Assembly (NCBI RefSeq): GCF_900141815.1
Contig: NZ_FQYR01000007.1
Location: 86,360 to 150,359 of the forward strand
DNA from: Rubritalea squalenifaciens DSM 18772
Lineage (GTDB): Bacteria; Verrucomicrobiota; Verrucomicrobiia; Verrucomicrobiales; Akkermansiaceae
Direction: 5' to 3'
Length of the DNA stretch: 64,000 nt
Of the stretch, positions 36,838 to 46,851 are shown one piece after another (position 1 is the first letter of the stretch; each line of letters opens with the position of its first letter). Under the pieces are notes generated by a model that worked only from the letters and a program-made list of their open reading frames with translations, did not search any database and was not told where the DNA came from. The position numbers and the translations under genes were made by a program.

Positions 36838-37054
36838 GAGGACTATAACACTGACTGACTTAATAGAACATTATTGCACAGGAGAATTTTTCGGGCCCTC
36901 AAGCATGAACATTTTGTACAATTTAACCCCCTCTCTAGCCCTGATTTTGGCGATTAAACAATTCTAGCCTGAGAATCTTCTTCTCATAATGATTAAACGC
37001 CCCTGAAAAACACTACAAACACATCACAATTAGCACCTTATCTATCCACCAACG

Positions 37055-40000
37055 ATGACGCGTCTTCTCTCTCTTGTCTTTGCGACCTTATGCCTATTTG
37101 GCACGAGTAAAGCTGCTGCACCTAGACCCAATATCATTTTCATCCTATGCGATGATCTTGGCCCAGGTGATTTAGGTATCCTTTGGCAAAATGCTCGCAG
37201 CACGAATCAAAAATTTCCCACGCCCCATCTAGATCAGTTTGCCCATGAGGGTATGATTCTCTCGCGTCACTACTGCCCCGCCCCCGTCTGTGCCCCATCT
37301 AGAGCATCTCTCTATCTGGGCCGCCACCAAGGCCATGCAAATGTGAGGAACAACTCGTTTGATAAGGAGCTAGATAACAACCACACCCTTGGTTCAGTCA
37401 TGAAGCAGGCTGGCTATGCCACATCACTTATCGGTAAGTGGGGACTCCAAGGTGGGTCTGGTTTTCCAGGTCATCCCCAGAACAGAGGGTTTGACTATTT
37501 CTTCGGTTATCTGGCTCACCTTGACGCGCATTACCACTACCCCAATGAAGGCGGTAAACCTTTCTATGATGGCTATACCAATATCCAAGCCAACCTTCAG
37601 AAATGTTATTCTACGGATCTGATCACCGCTCGTACTAAGAAATGGATCATCGATCACCAGGGATCAAATCCCAACCAACCTTTCTTCACAGTCGTCACTT
37701 ACTCCGCACCTCATGCAGGTCTTCGGGTACCTACTAACTCCCATCTTACCTCAACTAGTAACTATCCAAGCGGTGGTGGCCTGACAGGGGGAGTCCAATG
37801 GATCGGCACACCGGGCAACATGATCAATACGGCAGCAGGAACCTACGACACAGGCATACATCCAGACTATACGACTGCCACCAATGACACAGGTAGTGCA
37901 TGGCCAGACAACGCCAAACGCCACGCCACCATGGTTCGCCGTATCGATGATGGTGTGCAGGACATTATCCAAACCCTGAAGGATCTCAATCTAGACGAAA
38001 ATACACTCATCGTCTTCACCTCAGACAATGGGGCTCATAACGAAGGCGGTGCGGATAACGTAGGAGCCTACAACCCTACTTACTTCGACAGCTTTGGCCC
38101 CTATGACGGCATCAAGCGTGACTTGTGGGAAGGAGGCGTACGCATGCCTACTCTGGTACGCTGGCCCTCAGGCATCACCAGCCCAGACACGGCAAGCGCC
38201 CACCCATCTCAGTTCCATGACTGGATGGCGACCTTCTGTGATCTTGCCGGGGTGCCATCTCCAGCACTCTCCGATGGAATCTCACTCGCACCTACCCTAA
38301 CAGGATCTGGATCTCAGAAAAATGGAGTGGTTTATTGTGAGTACTCAGTAGGCGGCTCTACTCCAAACTATGCCGAGTTTGAATCTTTCAAGAGAGGAAA
38401 ATCTCGAAACCAGATGCAATTCATCCATATTGGTGATTACAAGGGTGTACGCTACAATATCGGCTCACACAGCGACGACTTTCTCATCTACGATGTTGTC
38501 AATGACTCCAAGGAAACCACCGACCTGAATGGTCAGTCAGGAGTACCCAGCCAACAGGATTTTAAAAATGCCGTACTTCGCGTCAGAAGAGCAGGTAGCG
38601 GCTATGGTCGCCCCTATGACTCAGCTCAGATTCCACCACTGACCCCATCACCTGTCACCAATGGACTGGTATACAGGAGCTACGAAGAGTCCTACCCATG
38701 GGTTCCTCAGTTTGAGACAAACTCAGCCAGTAACTCTGGCGACACGCTTACTCTGGATCTCACAAAACGGACCAGAGACGATGACATCGGTATCGAGTTC
38801 ACCGGTTATTTGGATGTCCCCAGCTCTGGCACTTACAAATTCTATCTCAACACGGATGGCAAAGCCATTGTCCGACTTCACGACGCACTTTTAATCGACG
38901 CGGACTTCAACTACAGCTCCGGTAGCGAAGTCAATTCAGGCAATATCCCTCTGCAGGCAGGCAAGCACCCGATCTCCATTCGCTACATTCACTCAGACAC
39001 GACCAGTCACAGCTTGAACCTGCTCTGGGAAGGCCCCTCTATCTCCAAGCAAGCCATACCTGCAAGCCAATACTACAGAGATGGCAACCCTGCTCCCTCC
39101 CCACCCGAGGCCAATGATGACCTCAATGTAGCTATTCCCACGAATACCAGTATACTCATTGATGTTTTGAATAATGACCAAGACCTTGATGGTTTACCGC
39201 AGGCTTTAAGCATTCAGAGTATCACCCAGCCTAGTCATGGCACCGCTGTCATTGAATCCAGTCAGATACGCTATACGCCATCCACTGATTATGCTGGTTC
39301 TGACAGTTTCACCTATACGATTACAGATGGAGAGAGTACTGACAGCGCCACCGTCACCCTATCGATCCAAGACAACCATGCGCCCGTAGCCACAGCTGAC
39401 TTTCTCTTACTGCGTTCAAATACGAGTAAATCCATTGATGTCCTCGCAAACGACAACGACTCTGACGGACCAAACCCCATAGCTCTGGAATCAGTGGGCA
39501 CTCCCCTTCATGGTTCTGCCACCATTTCCAATGGAGTCATTCTCTACACTCCATCTAACAACTACACCGGCTCAGATGAGTTTACATACCAAGTCAGCGA
39601 TGGAGCAAAGAGTAGCACTGGCCAAGTAAGAGTACAAATCTCAGCAGTTCCTGACTTCCTCTGGGTTCCAATGAATGAAGGTGAAGGGAACTCCATTTCT
39701 GATGTCAGTGGATACCTCCTCAGTAATACTGCCTCCGGAAGTTGGACTCCTGGAAAATATGACTTCAGCTTAAACTTCAATGGAGATGCTGAGCAAGTAG
39801 AGATCACCTCTCAAACCTATCAACCACCTCTTGGCAAATCTGAACGCACGGTCACAGCCTGGCTCAAACCAAACAGCAACCAACCAGAGATCGCTACGTG
39901 GCTAAGTTATGGTCCCAATAACAGTGGGGAAAGATTCTCGGCACGCACGGAACTGAAAAACGGAGATATTGTACTCCGCTTGGAAATTCAGAACGACTAC

Positions 40001-40708
40001 CGCATTGGTTCCACCAAACTTGATGATGGGCAATGGCATCATGTCGCCATGGTTGTGGAAGACCTGGATAGCAATGGATCGATCAAGCTCACCGAAGTCA
40101 AATTCTATGTGGATGGAGTCCTGGATTCCATCAGTGAAGATGGTGGCGGCACACCGGACCTCAACACGGGCAGCAGCACTACGATGATGATCGCAGGTTC
40201 GCCACACAGTGATAAATACAACTATGCAGGTGGTATAGACGATGTCCGCATCTACCCTACCGCATTGAATGCTTCACAAATCAACGAGTTGGCCGGCCGC
40301 ACACCTGGCACCGACGCCTGGCATTTCCAGCACACAGGAAATGCATCCCCCACTCAGGCCGACTGGCAAATGGATGAGGACAACGATGGACTCAGCCGCT
40401 ATTTAGAACTCGCTCTCGGTGGCAGAGTCGACTTACCAGACTACCACTTGCTACCACAACTCATCCCCTTGGACACTTCAAGTGCGGAGATTATCTTCAA
40501 CATGAACCTCAATGTGCTGGGAGAAATCAATTACCAGATCGAGCACTCTAACAACCTACAGCCAGACAGCTGGAACAATCTGGAGGGAATCCTGGACATC
40601 GAGACTCACCCTCAAATTCCAGGCATGAGCCTGGGGAAAATGAGAATCACACTGGATTCAGGATCCCCCACGCTACATTTCTACCGCCTCAATATAGGTA
40701 ATCAGTAA
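37055..40708 (+). CDS. Large secreted sulfatase with PA14, cadherin-like and LamG domains
   Basis: A 1217-aa protein with a signal peptide. Residues about 24-520 are a type I sulfatase: NIIFILCDDLGPGD and VCAPSRASLYLG, where Cys79 is the formylglycine site; SDNGAHNEGG lies further on. Then come a PA14-like domain (from about residue 536), two cadherin-like/VCBS-type repeats of about 90 residues (from about 686 and 776, each with DVLxND and the YxGSDxFTY motif), and a LamG/concanavalin-like domain (about 870-1080). The C-terminal part has DNDGLSRYLELALGG, a common end segment in Verrucomicrobia exoproteins. It probably acts on sulfated algal or host glycans at the cell surface. The accessory domains likely bind glycan or matrix. 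Confidence 0.92.
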   Translation: MTRLLSLVFATLCLFGTSKAAAPRPNIIFILCDDLGPGDLGILWQNARSTNQKFPTPHLDQFAHEGMILSRHYCPAPVCAPSRASLYLGRHQGHANVRNNSFDKELDNNHTLGSVMKQAGYATSLIGKWGLQGGSGFPGHPQNRGFDYFFGYLAHLDAHYHYPNEGGKPFYDGYTNIQANLQKCYSTDLITARTKKWIIDHQGSNPNQPFFTVVTYSAPHAGLRVPTNSHLTSTSNYPSGGGLTGGVQWIGTPGNMINTAAGTYDTGIHPDYTTATNDTGSAWPDNAKRHATMVRRIDDGVQDIIQTLKDLNLDENTLIVFTSDNGAHNEGGADNVGAYNPTYFDSFGPYDGIKRDLWEGGVRMPTLVRWPSGITSPDTASAHPSQFHDWMATFCDLAGVPSPALSDGISLAPTLTGSGSQKNGVVYCEYSVGGSTPNYAEFESFKRGKSRNQMQFIHIGDYKGVRYNIGSHSDDFLIYDVVNDSKETTDLNGQSGVPSQQDFKNAVLRVRRAGSGYGRPYDSAQIPPLTPSPVTNGLVYRSYEESYPWVPQFETNSASNSGDTLTLDLTKRTRDDDIGIEFTGYLDVPSSGTYKFYLNTDGKAIVRLHDALLIDADFNYSSGSEVNSGNIPLQAGKHPISIRYIHSDTTSHSLNLLWEGPSISKQAIPASQYYRDGNPAPSPPEANDDLNVAIPTNTSILIDVLNNDQDLDGLPQALSIQSITQPSHGTAVIESSQIRYTPSTDYAGSDSFTYTITDGESTDSATVTLSIQDNHAPVATADFLLLRSNTSKSIDVLANDNDSDGPNPIALESVGTPLHGSATISNGVILYTPSNNYTGSDEFTYQVSDGAKSSTGQVRVQISAVPDFLWVPMNEGEGNSISDVSGYLLSNTASGSWTPGKYDFSLNFNGDAEQVEITSQTYQPPLGKSERTVTAWLKPNSNQPEIATWLSYGPNNSGERFSARTELKNGDIVLRLEIQNDYRIGSTKLDDGQWHHVAMVVEDLDSNGSIKLTEVKFYVDGVLDSISEDGGGTPDLNTGSSTTMMIAGSPHSDKYNYAGGIDDVRIYPTALNASQINELAGRTPGTDAWHFQHTGNASPTQADWQMDEDNDGLSRYLELALGGRVDLPDYHLLPQLIPLDTSSAEIIFNMNLNVLGEINYQIEHSNNLQPDSWNNLEGILDIETHPQIPGMSLGKMRITLDSGSPTLHFYRLNIGNQ

Positions 40709-40724
40709 AGCTGGCCAATTCGAC

Positions 40725-41354
40725 TTACTCAGCGTGCTCTACGCAGCCAGGGCCACAAACATGTGGAGTTTCTGGATTCTCTTTACGATCCAGAATACCT
40801 AGTGCAACTGATTTAGTCTTATCCGAAGCATCAGTCCATCCATTGATCCAAGCTTTGGTAGTGGGGATATCCTCAAGTGAGGTATTATGGACAACGGACA
40901 TTCTCATCACATCCCGCAGAGCTTCATCCGCTAAGCTATCAGCTTTAGCGGTCACAGCATCTTTATCTTTCTTGACCCATTCCGCTGTGACTGCACGTAG
41001 TGTAGCCAGCCTACGTGGACTATGTGGTGCATTGACCAGAAAATCGATCGCAGCCTCAGGCTGGTCTACTCCAGTTTTCACCAGAGTCTTCATGGTTTTG
41101 ATTTCCTCCATCTCTGAGGCATTCGCAGCCTTCTTCTTCCACTCATCGACTGAAATCAAGGTCTTCGCATTTTCTATCGGTTCAGGTGGGGCCGGAGTAG
41201 AAACGCTTTCAGGAGTTGTTGTCGTGACCGATTTGGATGGCTGAGAAACGTTCTCAGGTGTGTCTGGAGCAGACACGGTTTCAGTCTTGGTCTGGTCACA
41301 GGAGGTCATCCAGAAGCAAAGTGCTCCTGTAGAAACTAAGGCAAAGGTTTTCAT
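40725..41354 (-). CDS. Putative lipoprotein, 209 aa, with a Cys/His C-terminal tail
   Basis: I do not recognise a family. The N-terminus has a lipoprotein signal with the lipobox ending at Cys19 (WMTSC). Residues 20-70 are a Thr/Ser/Pro/Glu linker. The rest is mostly helical, with Lys/Glu/Ala-rich segments. The C-terminus ends in HVCGPGCVEHAE, a compact Cys-x4-Cys set with flanking His that could bind a metal. It sits between the multidomain sulfatase (convergent, 16 bp) and the giant YHYH gene (divergent). The metal link is a guess from the tail and the neighbours. Confidence 0.75.
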   Translation of the reverse strand: MKTFALVSTGALCFWMTSCDQTKTETVSAPDTPENVSQPSKSVTTTTPESVSTPAPPEPIENAKTLISVDEWKKKAANASEMEEIKTMKTLVKTGVDQPEAAIDFLVNAPHSPRRLATLRAVTAEWVKKDKDAVTAKADSLADEALRDVMRMSVVHNTSLEDIPTTKAWINGWTDASDKTKSVALGILDRKENPETPHVCGPGCVEHAE

Positions 41355-41629
41355 GTGAGGTAGTGTAAGGGTTGGATTTATAGAGTTAACTCATAAACTT
41401 AGTACACCCGACCTGCTTCTTGTAAAGTCAGATGTTCCCCCTTCTAGATGAGTCACAAGCCGAATGGGTCATCGCTCCTCCTAAACTCTTGATTAAAAAA
41501 TGCGCCCTTCTCCCCCCTTATTTAGAGGGATTTTATCAGGTCTGAACGAGCTCATTCATGTCTCATTAATGTTCGATTTGCTAAATCAAGCACCGTTTGA
41601 AACCACGACTACCCCATTCATAACTCTAT

Positions 41630-44600
41630 ATGAAAACCTCAACTGTGCCCAATATACTGAGCCTAAGCGCGTACACACTCGTGATGACGAGTACCCTACA
41701 TGCCGAGAGTCTGATCGATTCCTGGTATACCAGTAATTCCACCAAGTATGCCCGTGTCTATGAAACGGAAACTGATCGTAACAATGCAACGACAGTGACC
41801 AGCTGGACAGACCAGACTAATCCCGTATACGCTGACATTCAGGCCATCTACTCTTCTTCAAGCTGGGTCTACGTCCGCTACAGCGGTCTCTCCAGTCACA
41901 CGATGGGACCGTGGCTAAAGCCTGATGGTTCGCAGTTTCTCTTCTGGCCCGTCAATCAGGCAGGCATCCATCGCTTTCCACGTACTGCACAGGTACAAGC
42001 AGGCACAAAAGATGCCACAGGAGGCGGATACTCAGGTCTCTTCGTCAATGGGGTAGCCGTCTTTAACTCGCTTGATGGCCAGGCATGGGACGGCAGCCAA
42101 ATCCAATCCCAAGGGAGTCACACTCAAAACTCTTACTACTGGCACCGTAATGCTCCCGTAGCAGAAGCCTTCAATTTTGACACCGGCAACTCCCACCAGC
42201 CTCCTACTGGCATCTACCACTCTCACCAGAACCCTATTGCCCTACGCTACCAGCTTGGTGACCACGTTGAGGAAAACCCCTCGTTCACCAACGATTCCGA
42301 CAGCTGGGACTTTTATCAGGAGAAAACCACGACACCTTCAGCCCACTCCCCAATTATCGGATGGGCGCATGATGGCTATCCAATTTATGGTCCTTACGGT
42401 TATGACAATCCAGATACAGAGAGCACCGACTCAACAATCAGACGCATGGTATCCGGTTTTGTAGAGAGAAACGGATCCAATGGCACAGACAGGCTGAACG
42501 CCAACCTCAACGTCATCCCGATATGGTATGCAAAGTACCGTGAGGATCACTTCGGCGAGAACTATGGCAGCTACAGTACCGCTGAGCGGACTATTGCCGA
42601 CTCTCGCCCAAGTCTTGGACAAACCTATCCAAGAGGCACCTTCGCCCAAGACCACGAGTACCTCGGGGAACTTTCAGGTTGGAGCCAATACGATGGCACG
42701 GGTAGTTTCAATTCTACCAGCCACTTCGACCTAGATCGCTACAATGGCCGCTTCTGCCGCACACCGGAATTCCCAGAGGGAACCTACGCTTATTTCTGTG
42801 CCATCGATGATACCGGAGAATCCACCTACCCTTACGTTCTGGGCTTTGAATTCTATGGGGATGCCACTGGTGGCTCAGTAACAAACATCACTGAATCAGT
42901 CACAGACGAATACATCGGCGGTCCACATACGAATTTGGAAATCGGTGAGAATGGTATCAATGAGGGCACCGTCCATCTCACCTGGAATTCTGTGGAAGGT
43001 GGCACCTACCAAGTGGAATCCTCTAACACCGAAGCCTCTGGCTACTCAGTAGAAGCTAGCAACCTCTCAGGGACCGGTGACACCATGGAAACTTCCTACG
43101 AAGATGCTGACGGATATGGCTTCATGAAAGTCACCCGCACCGCGCTTGCCACCTATGATGATGTCTTCACCTCCGCACCATCTTCCACTCAGGAAGACAC
43201 CATGGAGTACTCCACTCCTGGACCAACCGTTCCTGTCATTTATGTCAATGCCTCACGTACCGGCCAAGGCAACCAAGACGGTCTCAGCTGGGCTACAGCC
43301 TTTGCCGATCTTCAGGACGCTCTTGCTTCTGCTGAGAGCGGTGATGAGATCTGGGTAGCAGCAGGCATTTACTATCCGGATGAAGCTGAAGCAGGCGTAG
43401 CCACAGTCACCAATGATGACAACTATGCCCAATTTAACTTGATCGCGGGTGTCACTATCTACGGTGGCTTCAATGGAACTGAAACCATCCGCGCCCAACG
43501 AGACGTTCAGAACAACCTCACCATCCTCTCTGGTGACATCGACCAGAACGACACGAATACAGCTGGCGTGATCCTTGACTCACCTTCGTCTAACATCCAA
43601 GGCACGAATTCTCGCATAATCGTAGCCTCCCCCTCCGGTACCAACTATGGAATCGACGGCTTCACTATTACGGCCTCCTCTGGAGGAGATGCTCCAACTG
43701 CCGGTGGTGGTAGCTACCGCAACTGTACGATCCGCGGGAACATTGGGCGGTATGCTGGAGCTCACTACGGTGAGGGCGAGCTGTTCCAAATGGTCTATTG
43801 TGACCTGATAAACAATGAAGGTGGTAACTATGGAGCACTCAATTCCTGCTCACAGTATGGTGCCTACATCACCTCCTGTCGTATTATTGGCAATAAGGCC
43901 ACCTCGACTACATACCCGTCTGTGGGTGGTATCGAAGTAGCCTCCGCCACCTACTACATCACCAACTGTCTCATAGCCGGAAACTCAGGTTACCACTGTG
44001 GCGGCATCATGAACCGTAATGGTGGCGTACTCGATCTAGCCAACTGCACCATTGCCAACAACCTAGCTCGTAGCTCCGAAAACACGGGGGTCGAAGCTGG
44101 CGGCATCAGTGACGAAGACATCTGTCTAAACACTTTCAATAACACCATCGTCTGGGGTAATGAAAAGAATGGCAGTAGCTCAAATGTAAGCCTCAGCACC
44201 CCAAGCAACTACTACACCTCCCTCATTGAAGGCCTCAACCCTGGCGGAGATAACCTAGATGGCACCAAAGCCGACAATGACCCACTTTTCCTGACAACAG
44301 TGGCAGCTAGCTCTGCCCCTAACAGCTCAGGAGACTACCGTCTGCCCGGCTATTCCCCGGCAGTCGATTCGGGAAGTGATGTCGGCAACCCGGACGACAT
44401 CACAGACCTAGATGACGACGGCAATACCAGCGAACTCATCCCGCTCGACCTTCAAGGCAACAACCGTGTGATCAACACCAACGACATCGGCGCTTATGAA
44501 TACAATGGCCCTAGCCCTGTCAGCACCGAATCCGTTACGCTTAGCGTTCAAGAAGGCGATGGCGAATTCAACTACTCGCTGAACTTTAACACCATCTTTG

Positions 44601-46621
44601 GCCGCACAGACCTCACCTACAGTTTGGTATCCGTCACTCCTTCCAATGTGATCTATCACGAGTACAGCGGTGGTTCTGAGTTCTCTGCCTATGCTAATGA
44701 AGGCGCTGAAGCCGGCGATTCCGCAACAGTCACCATCCAGGTCACGGATGAAGACGGAAACACCACCCAGTTTACCTTCACTGTCACGGTCATCCCAGCG
44801 CCTGTCGCCCCATCCGATGCATTGGCACAGAGCATGTCCAGTTGGTACACGGACCGCTCAAGCCGCTTTGCCCGCATCTTTGAAACCTACACTGATGAAA
44901 GCAATGGCACCAGCGTCACGACTTGGGACAATGGCACCTACAGCCAGAACACCCCTGTCTTCGCCGGCCCTCAGGAAATCAGCTACACTGACAACTATGT
45001 CTATGTGAAGACACCAAACCTCACCACCCACATCATGGGGCCTTGGTACAATGATAACGGTCCGGGAGGCAGTGAAGTAGTCTTCAACAACTGGCCATCC
45101 AACCAGGCCATGATCTACAAGATCCCACGCTTGGCCACCATCCCAGCGAGTAAAACCGCCTTTGCAGCCAACTCCATTGGCATCATGGTGGACGGCACTG
45201 TACTCTTCAGCACCTCTGACACCTTCTCATGGGATAATGATGAAAACGGCTCAGGCAGTGGTTCCGATACAGGTCCGGGAGTCCAAGGCGGCGGTCAAGG
45301 CGATGGCATCTGGACGCACGAGGCTGCGGTCACTGAGGGCAACACCTTCGATAAATCCAACTCCCACGGCGCCGGAGATGTCCTCCACTACCACGCTTCA
45401 CCAACTGGCCTTCGCTACCTCTTAGGCGATAACATGGACTATGATGAATCCACCAACACTTATACTCCAGTTACGGAAGAAGATCTTGAGTTCAACAACA
45501 CCCATAGCCCGATCATAGGCTGGATGAATGATGGCCTGCCAATCTATGGACCTTACGGCTACAGCGACCCATACGATTCCACCAGTAGTGTTCGCCGTAT
45601 GATACGTGGCTTCATAAAGCGTGACGGCAGTAATGGCACCTACAACTTAACTAGCAATGGCCGTACAGCACTAGCTGCCTGGAATGCCCGTATCCTCGGC
45701 ATTGGCACGGAAGCAGGTGTGGATCAGTTTAACCTCACTGTGAATCAGCAAGGCCCGAATGTGAGCAGCGACTACCCTATCGGCTACTTCATGGAAGACT
45801 ATGCCTACAAAGGGGACTTGGCTGGCTTCTCCATCTATGATGGCTCTGTCACCTTCGATGAAAGCATCCACTATGACCTCAACGAACAAAACGTCCGCTA
45901 CTGCGTGACCCCTGAGTTTCCTGATGGCACCTGGGCGTACTTCACCAACGTGGATAGCGATGGCGTCCCTCAGTTCCCATACAACGTAGCCCAGCAGTAC
46001 TACGGCAATCCAGACAATGGCGGCTCTATCAACTCCATCCCAACAAACGACGGAGACAACGTGGTGACCTTCCAGGGTGGTATCAATAAGCAAGAGACCA
46101 TCTCAGAGATGGAAATTAGCGATGGCACTGTACTTGTCTGGAGTGGAGTGGAAGGCGGTACTTATCTGGCTGAAGTCTCCACAGACATGAGCAACTGGAC
46201 TCCTCACGACTCTGACCCTAGTGTTAGCAAAGACAAAGTCACCCTGGTAGACAGTCCAGCAGTAATGGAGGATCAGAAGTTCTTCCGAATCACCCGCCTC
46301 ACAGATCCGACCTATGATGACACTCCATTTGGAGACGGTAGTGGTGGAGGCGGTGGCGGTAGCGGCAGCACGGTGGATTTCGCCTTCACCTTTGGCACGA
46401 CCCCACCTCTTCCACAAGAGCAGGAGATCAACTCAGCTACCGTTGGAGGCGTAACCGCAACCATCGTAAGTTACGATTCAGGCACTGGCAACGTCACCCT
46501 GAGCTTCGATCCTTCATCGCTCTCCGGTCCATCATCGGCCCAGCTTCAGTTCGTCGCCTCGGGCGGCCCACAGGCTGGCAATACGGTTACTTTGACGTCA
46601 ACAAACACCTACTCCCCTTAA
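41630..46621 (+). CDS. Giant secreted protein with two YHYH modules and a central beta-helix
   Basis: A 1663-aa protein with a signal peptide (cleavage near TLHA). It has a YHYH module at about residues 25-430 (VNGVAVFNSLDGQAWD, GIYHSHQNP near residue 193, HSPIIGWAHDGYPIYGPYGY, TPEFPEGTYAYF). Next is a beta-helix-like region at about 534-980 with a VIYVNASRTGQGNQDGLSW opening and many short turns. After a small beta-sandwich comes a second YHYH module at about 1060-1480 (DVLHYHASPTG near 1249, HSPIIGWMNDGLPIYGPYGY, TPEFPDGTWAYF). The Gly-rich stretch GSGGGGGGSGS is a linker to the last domain. Both modules have a changed name motif (YHSH and LHYH). It is 230 bp from the MbnP-MbnH gene, on the same strand. 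The function is unknown. Confidence 0.85.
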   Translation: MKTSTVPNILSLSAYTLVMTSTLHAESLIDSWYTSNSTKYARVYETETDRNNATTVTSWTDQTNPVYADIQAIYSSSSWVYVRYSGLSSHTMGPWLKPDGSQFLFWPVNQAGIHRFPRTAQVQAGTKDATGGGYSGLFVNGVAVFNSLDGQAWDGSQIQSQGSHTQNSYYWHRNAPVAEAFNFDTGNSHQPPTGIYHSHQNPIALRYQLGDHVEENPSFTNDSDSWDFYQEKTTTPSAHSPIIGWAHDGYPIYGPYGYDNPDTESTDSTIRRMVSGFVERNGSNGTDRLNANLNVIPIWYAKYREDHFGENYGSYSTAERTIADSRPSLGQTYPRGTFAQDHEYLGELSGWSQYDGTGSFNSTSHFDLDRYNGRFCRTPEFPEGTYAYFCAIDDTGESTYPYVLGFEFYGDATGGSVTNITESVTDEYIGGPHTNLEIGENGINEGTVHLTWNSVEGGTYQVESSNTEASGYSVEASNLSGTGDTMETSYEDADGYGFMKVTRTALATYDDVFTSAPSSTQEDTMEYSTPGPTVPVIYVNASRTGQGNQDGLSWATAFADLQDALASAESGDEIWVAAGIYYPDEAEAGVATVTNDDNYAQFNLIAGVTIYGGFNGTETIRAQRDVQNNLTILSGDIDQNDTNTAGVILDSPSSNIQGTNSRIIVASPSGTNYGIDGFTITASSGGDAPTAGGGSYRNCTIRGNIGRYAGAHYGEGELFQMVYCDLINNEGGNYGALNSCSQYGAYITSCRIIGNKATSTTYPSVGGIEVASATYYITNCLIAGNSGYHCGGIMNRNGGVLDLANCTIANNLARSSENTGVEAGGISDEDICLNTFNNTIVWGNEKNGSSSNVSLSTPSNYYTSLIEGLNPGGDNLDGTKADNDPLFLTTVAASSAPNSSGDYRLPGYSPAVDSGSDVGNPDDITDLDDDGNTSELIPLDLQGNNRVINTNDIGAYEYNGPSPVSTESVTLSVQEGDGEFNYSLNFNTIFGRTDLTYSLVSVTPSNVIYHEYSGGSEFSAYANEGAEAGDSATVTIQVTDEDGNTTQFTFTVTVIPAPVAPSDALAQSMSSWYTDRSSRFARIFETYTDESNGTSVTTWDNGTYSQNTPVFAGPQEISYTDNYVYVKTPNLTTHIMGPWYNDNGPGGSEVVFNNWPSNQAMIYKIPRLATIPASKTAFAANSIGIMVDGTVLFSTSDTFSWDNDENGSGSGSDTGPGVQGGGQGDGIWTHEAAVTEGNTFDKSNSHGAGDVLHYHASPTGLRYLLGDNMDYDESTNTYTPVTEEDLEFNNTHSPIIGWMNDGLPIYGPYGYSDPYDSTSSVRRMIRGFIKRDGSNGTYNLTSNGRTALAAWNARILGIGTEAGVDQFNLTVNQQGPNVSSDYPIGYFMEDYAYKGDLAGFSIYDGSVTFDESIHYDLNEQNVRYCVTPEFPDGTWAYFTNVDSDGVPQFPYNVAQQYYGNPDNGGSINSIPTNDGDNVVTFQGGINKQETISEMEISDGTVLVWSGVEGGTYLAEVSTDMSNWTPHDSDPSVSKDKVTLVDSPAVMEDQKFFRITRLTDPTYDDTPFGDGSGGGGGGSGSTVDFAFTFGTTPPLPQEQEINSATVGGVTATIVSYDSGTGNVTLSFDPSSLSGPSSAQLQFVASGGPQAGNTVTLTSTNTYSP

Positions 46622-46644
46622 TGGGTGAATAGGTTCATGGTTAG

Positions 46645-46678
46645 ACCCCGGTCAGACATCGCTCTGGCCGGGGTTTTT
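46645..46678 (+). terminator. Intrinsic terminator between the YHYH and MbnP-MbnH genes
   Basis: ACCCCGGTCAGA and TCTGGCCGGGGT form a 12-bp stem with one G-T type mismatch and a short loop, followed by TTTTT. It would end most transcripts of the giant YHYH gene, so the MbnP-MbnH gene probably has its own promoter. Confidence 0.85.
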
Positions 46679-46851
46679 CATAAGCAGGATCTCAAGTCAC
46701 TCAGACAGGGATAGCTTCTCTCTCATGATACGAGAGATTAATCCTATCTTAATGTGCCTTGTTGTATAGAGAGGTCAAAGCATCATTCATGCCCTCACTC
46801 CACACCGTTCAAAGTAGACCTCCAGTAAGGCCAACCCATCTCTATCATCCT

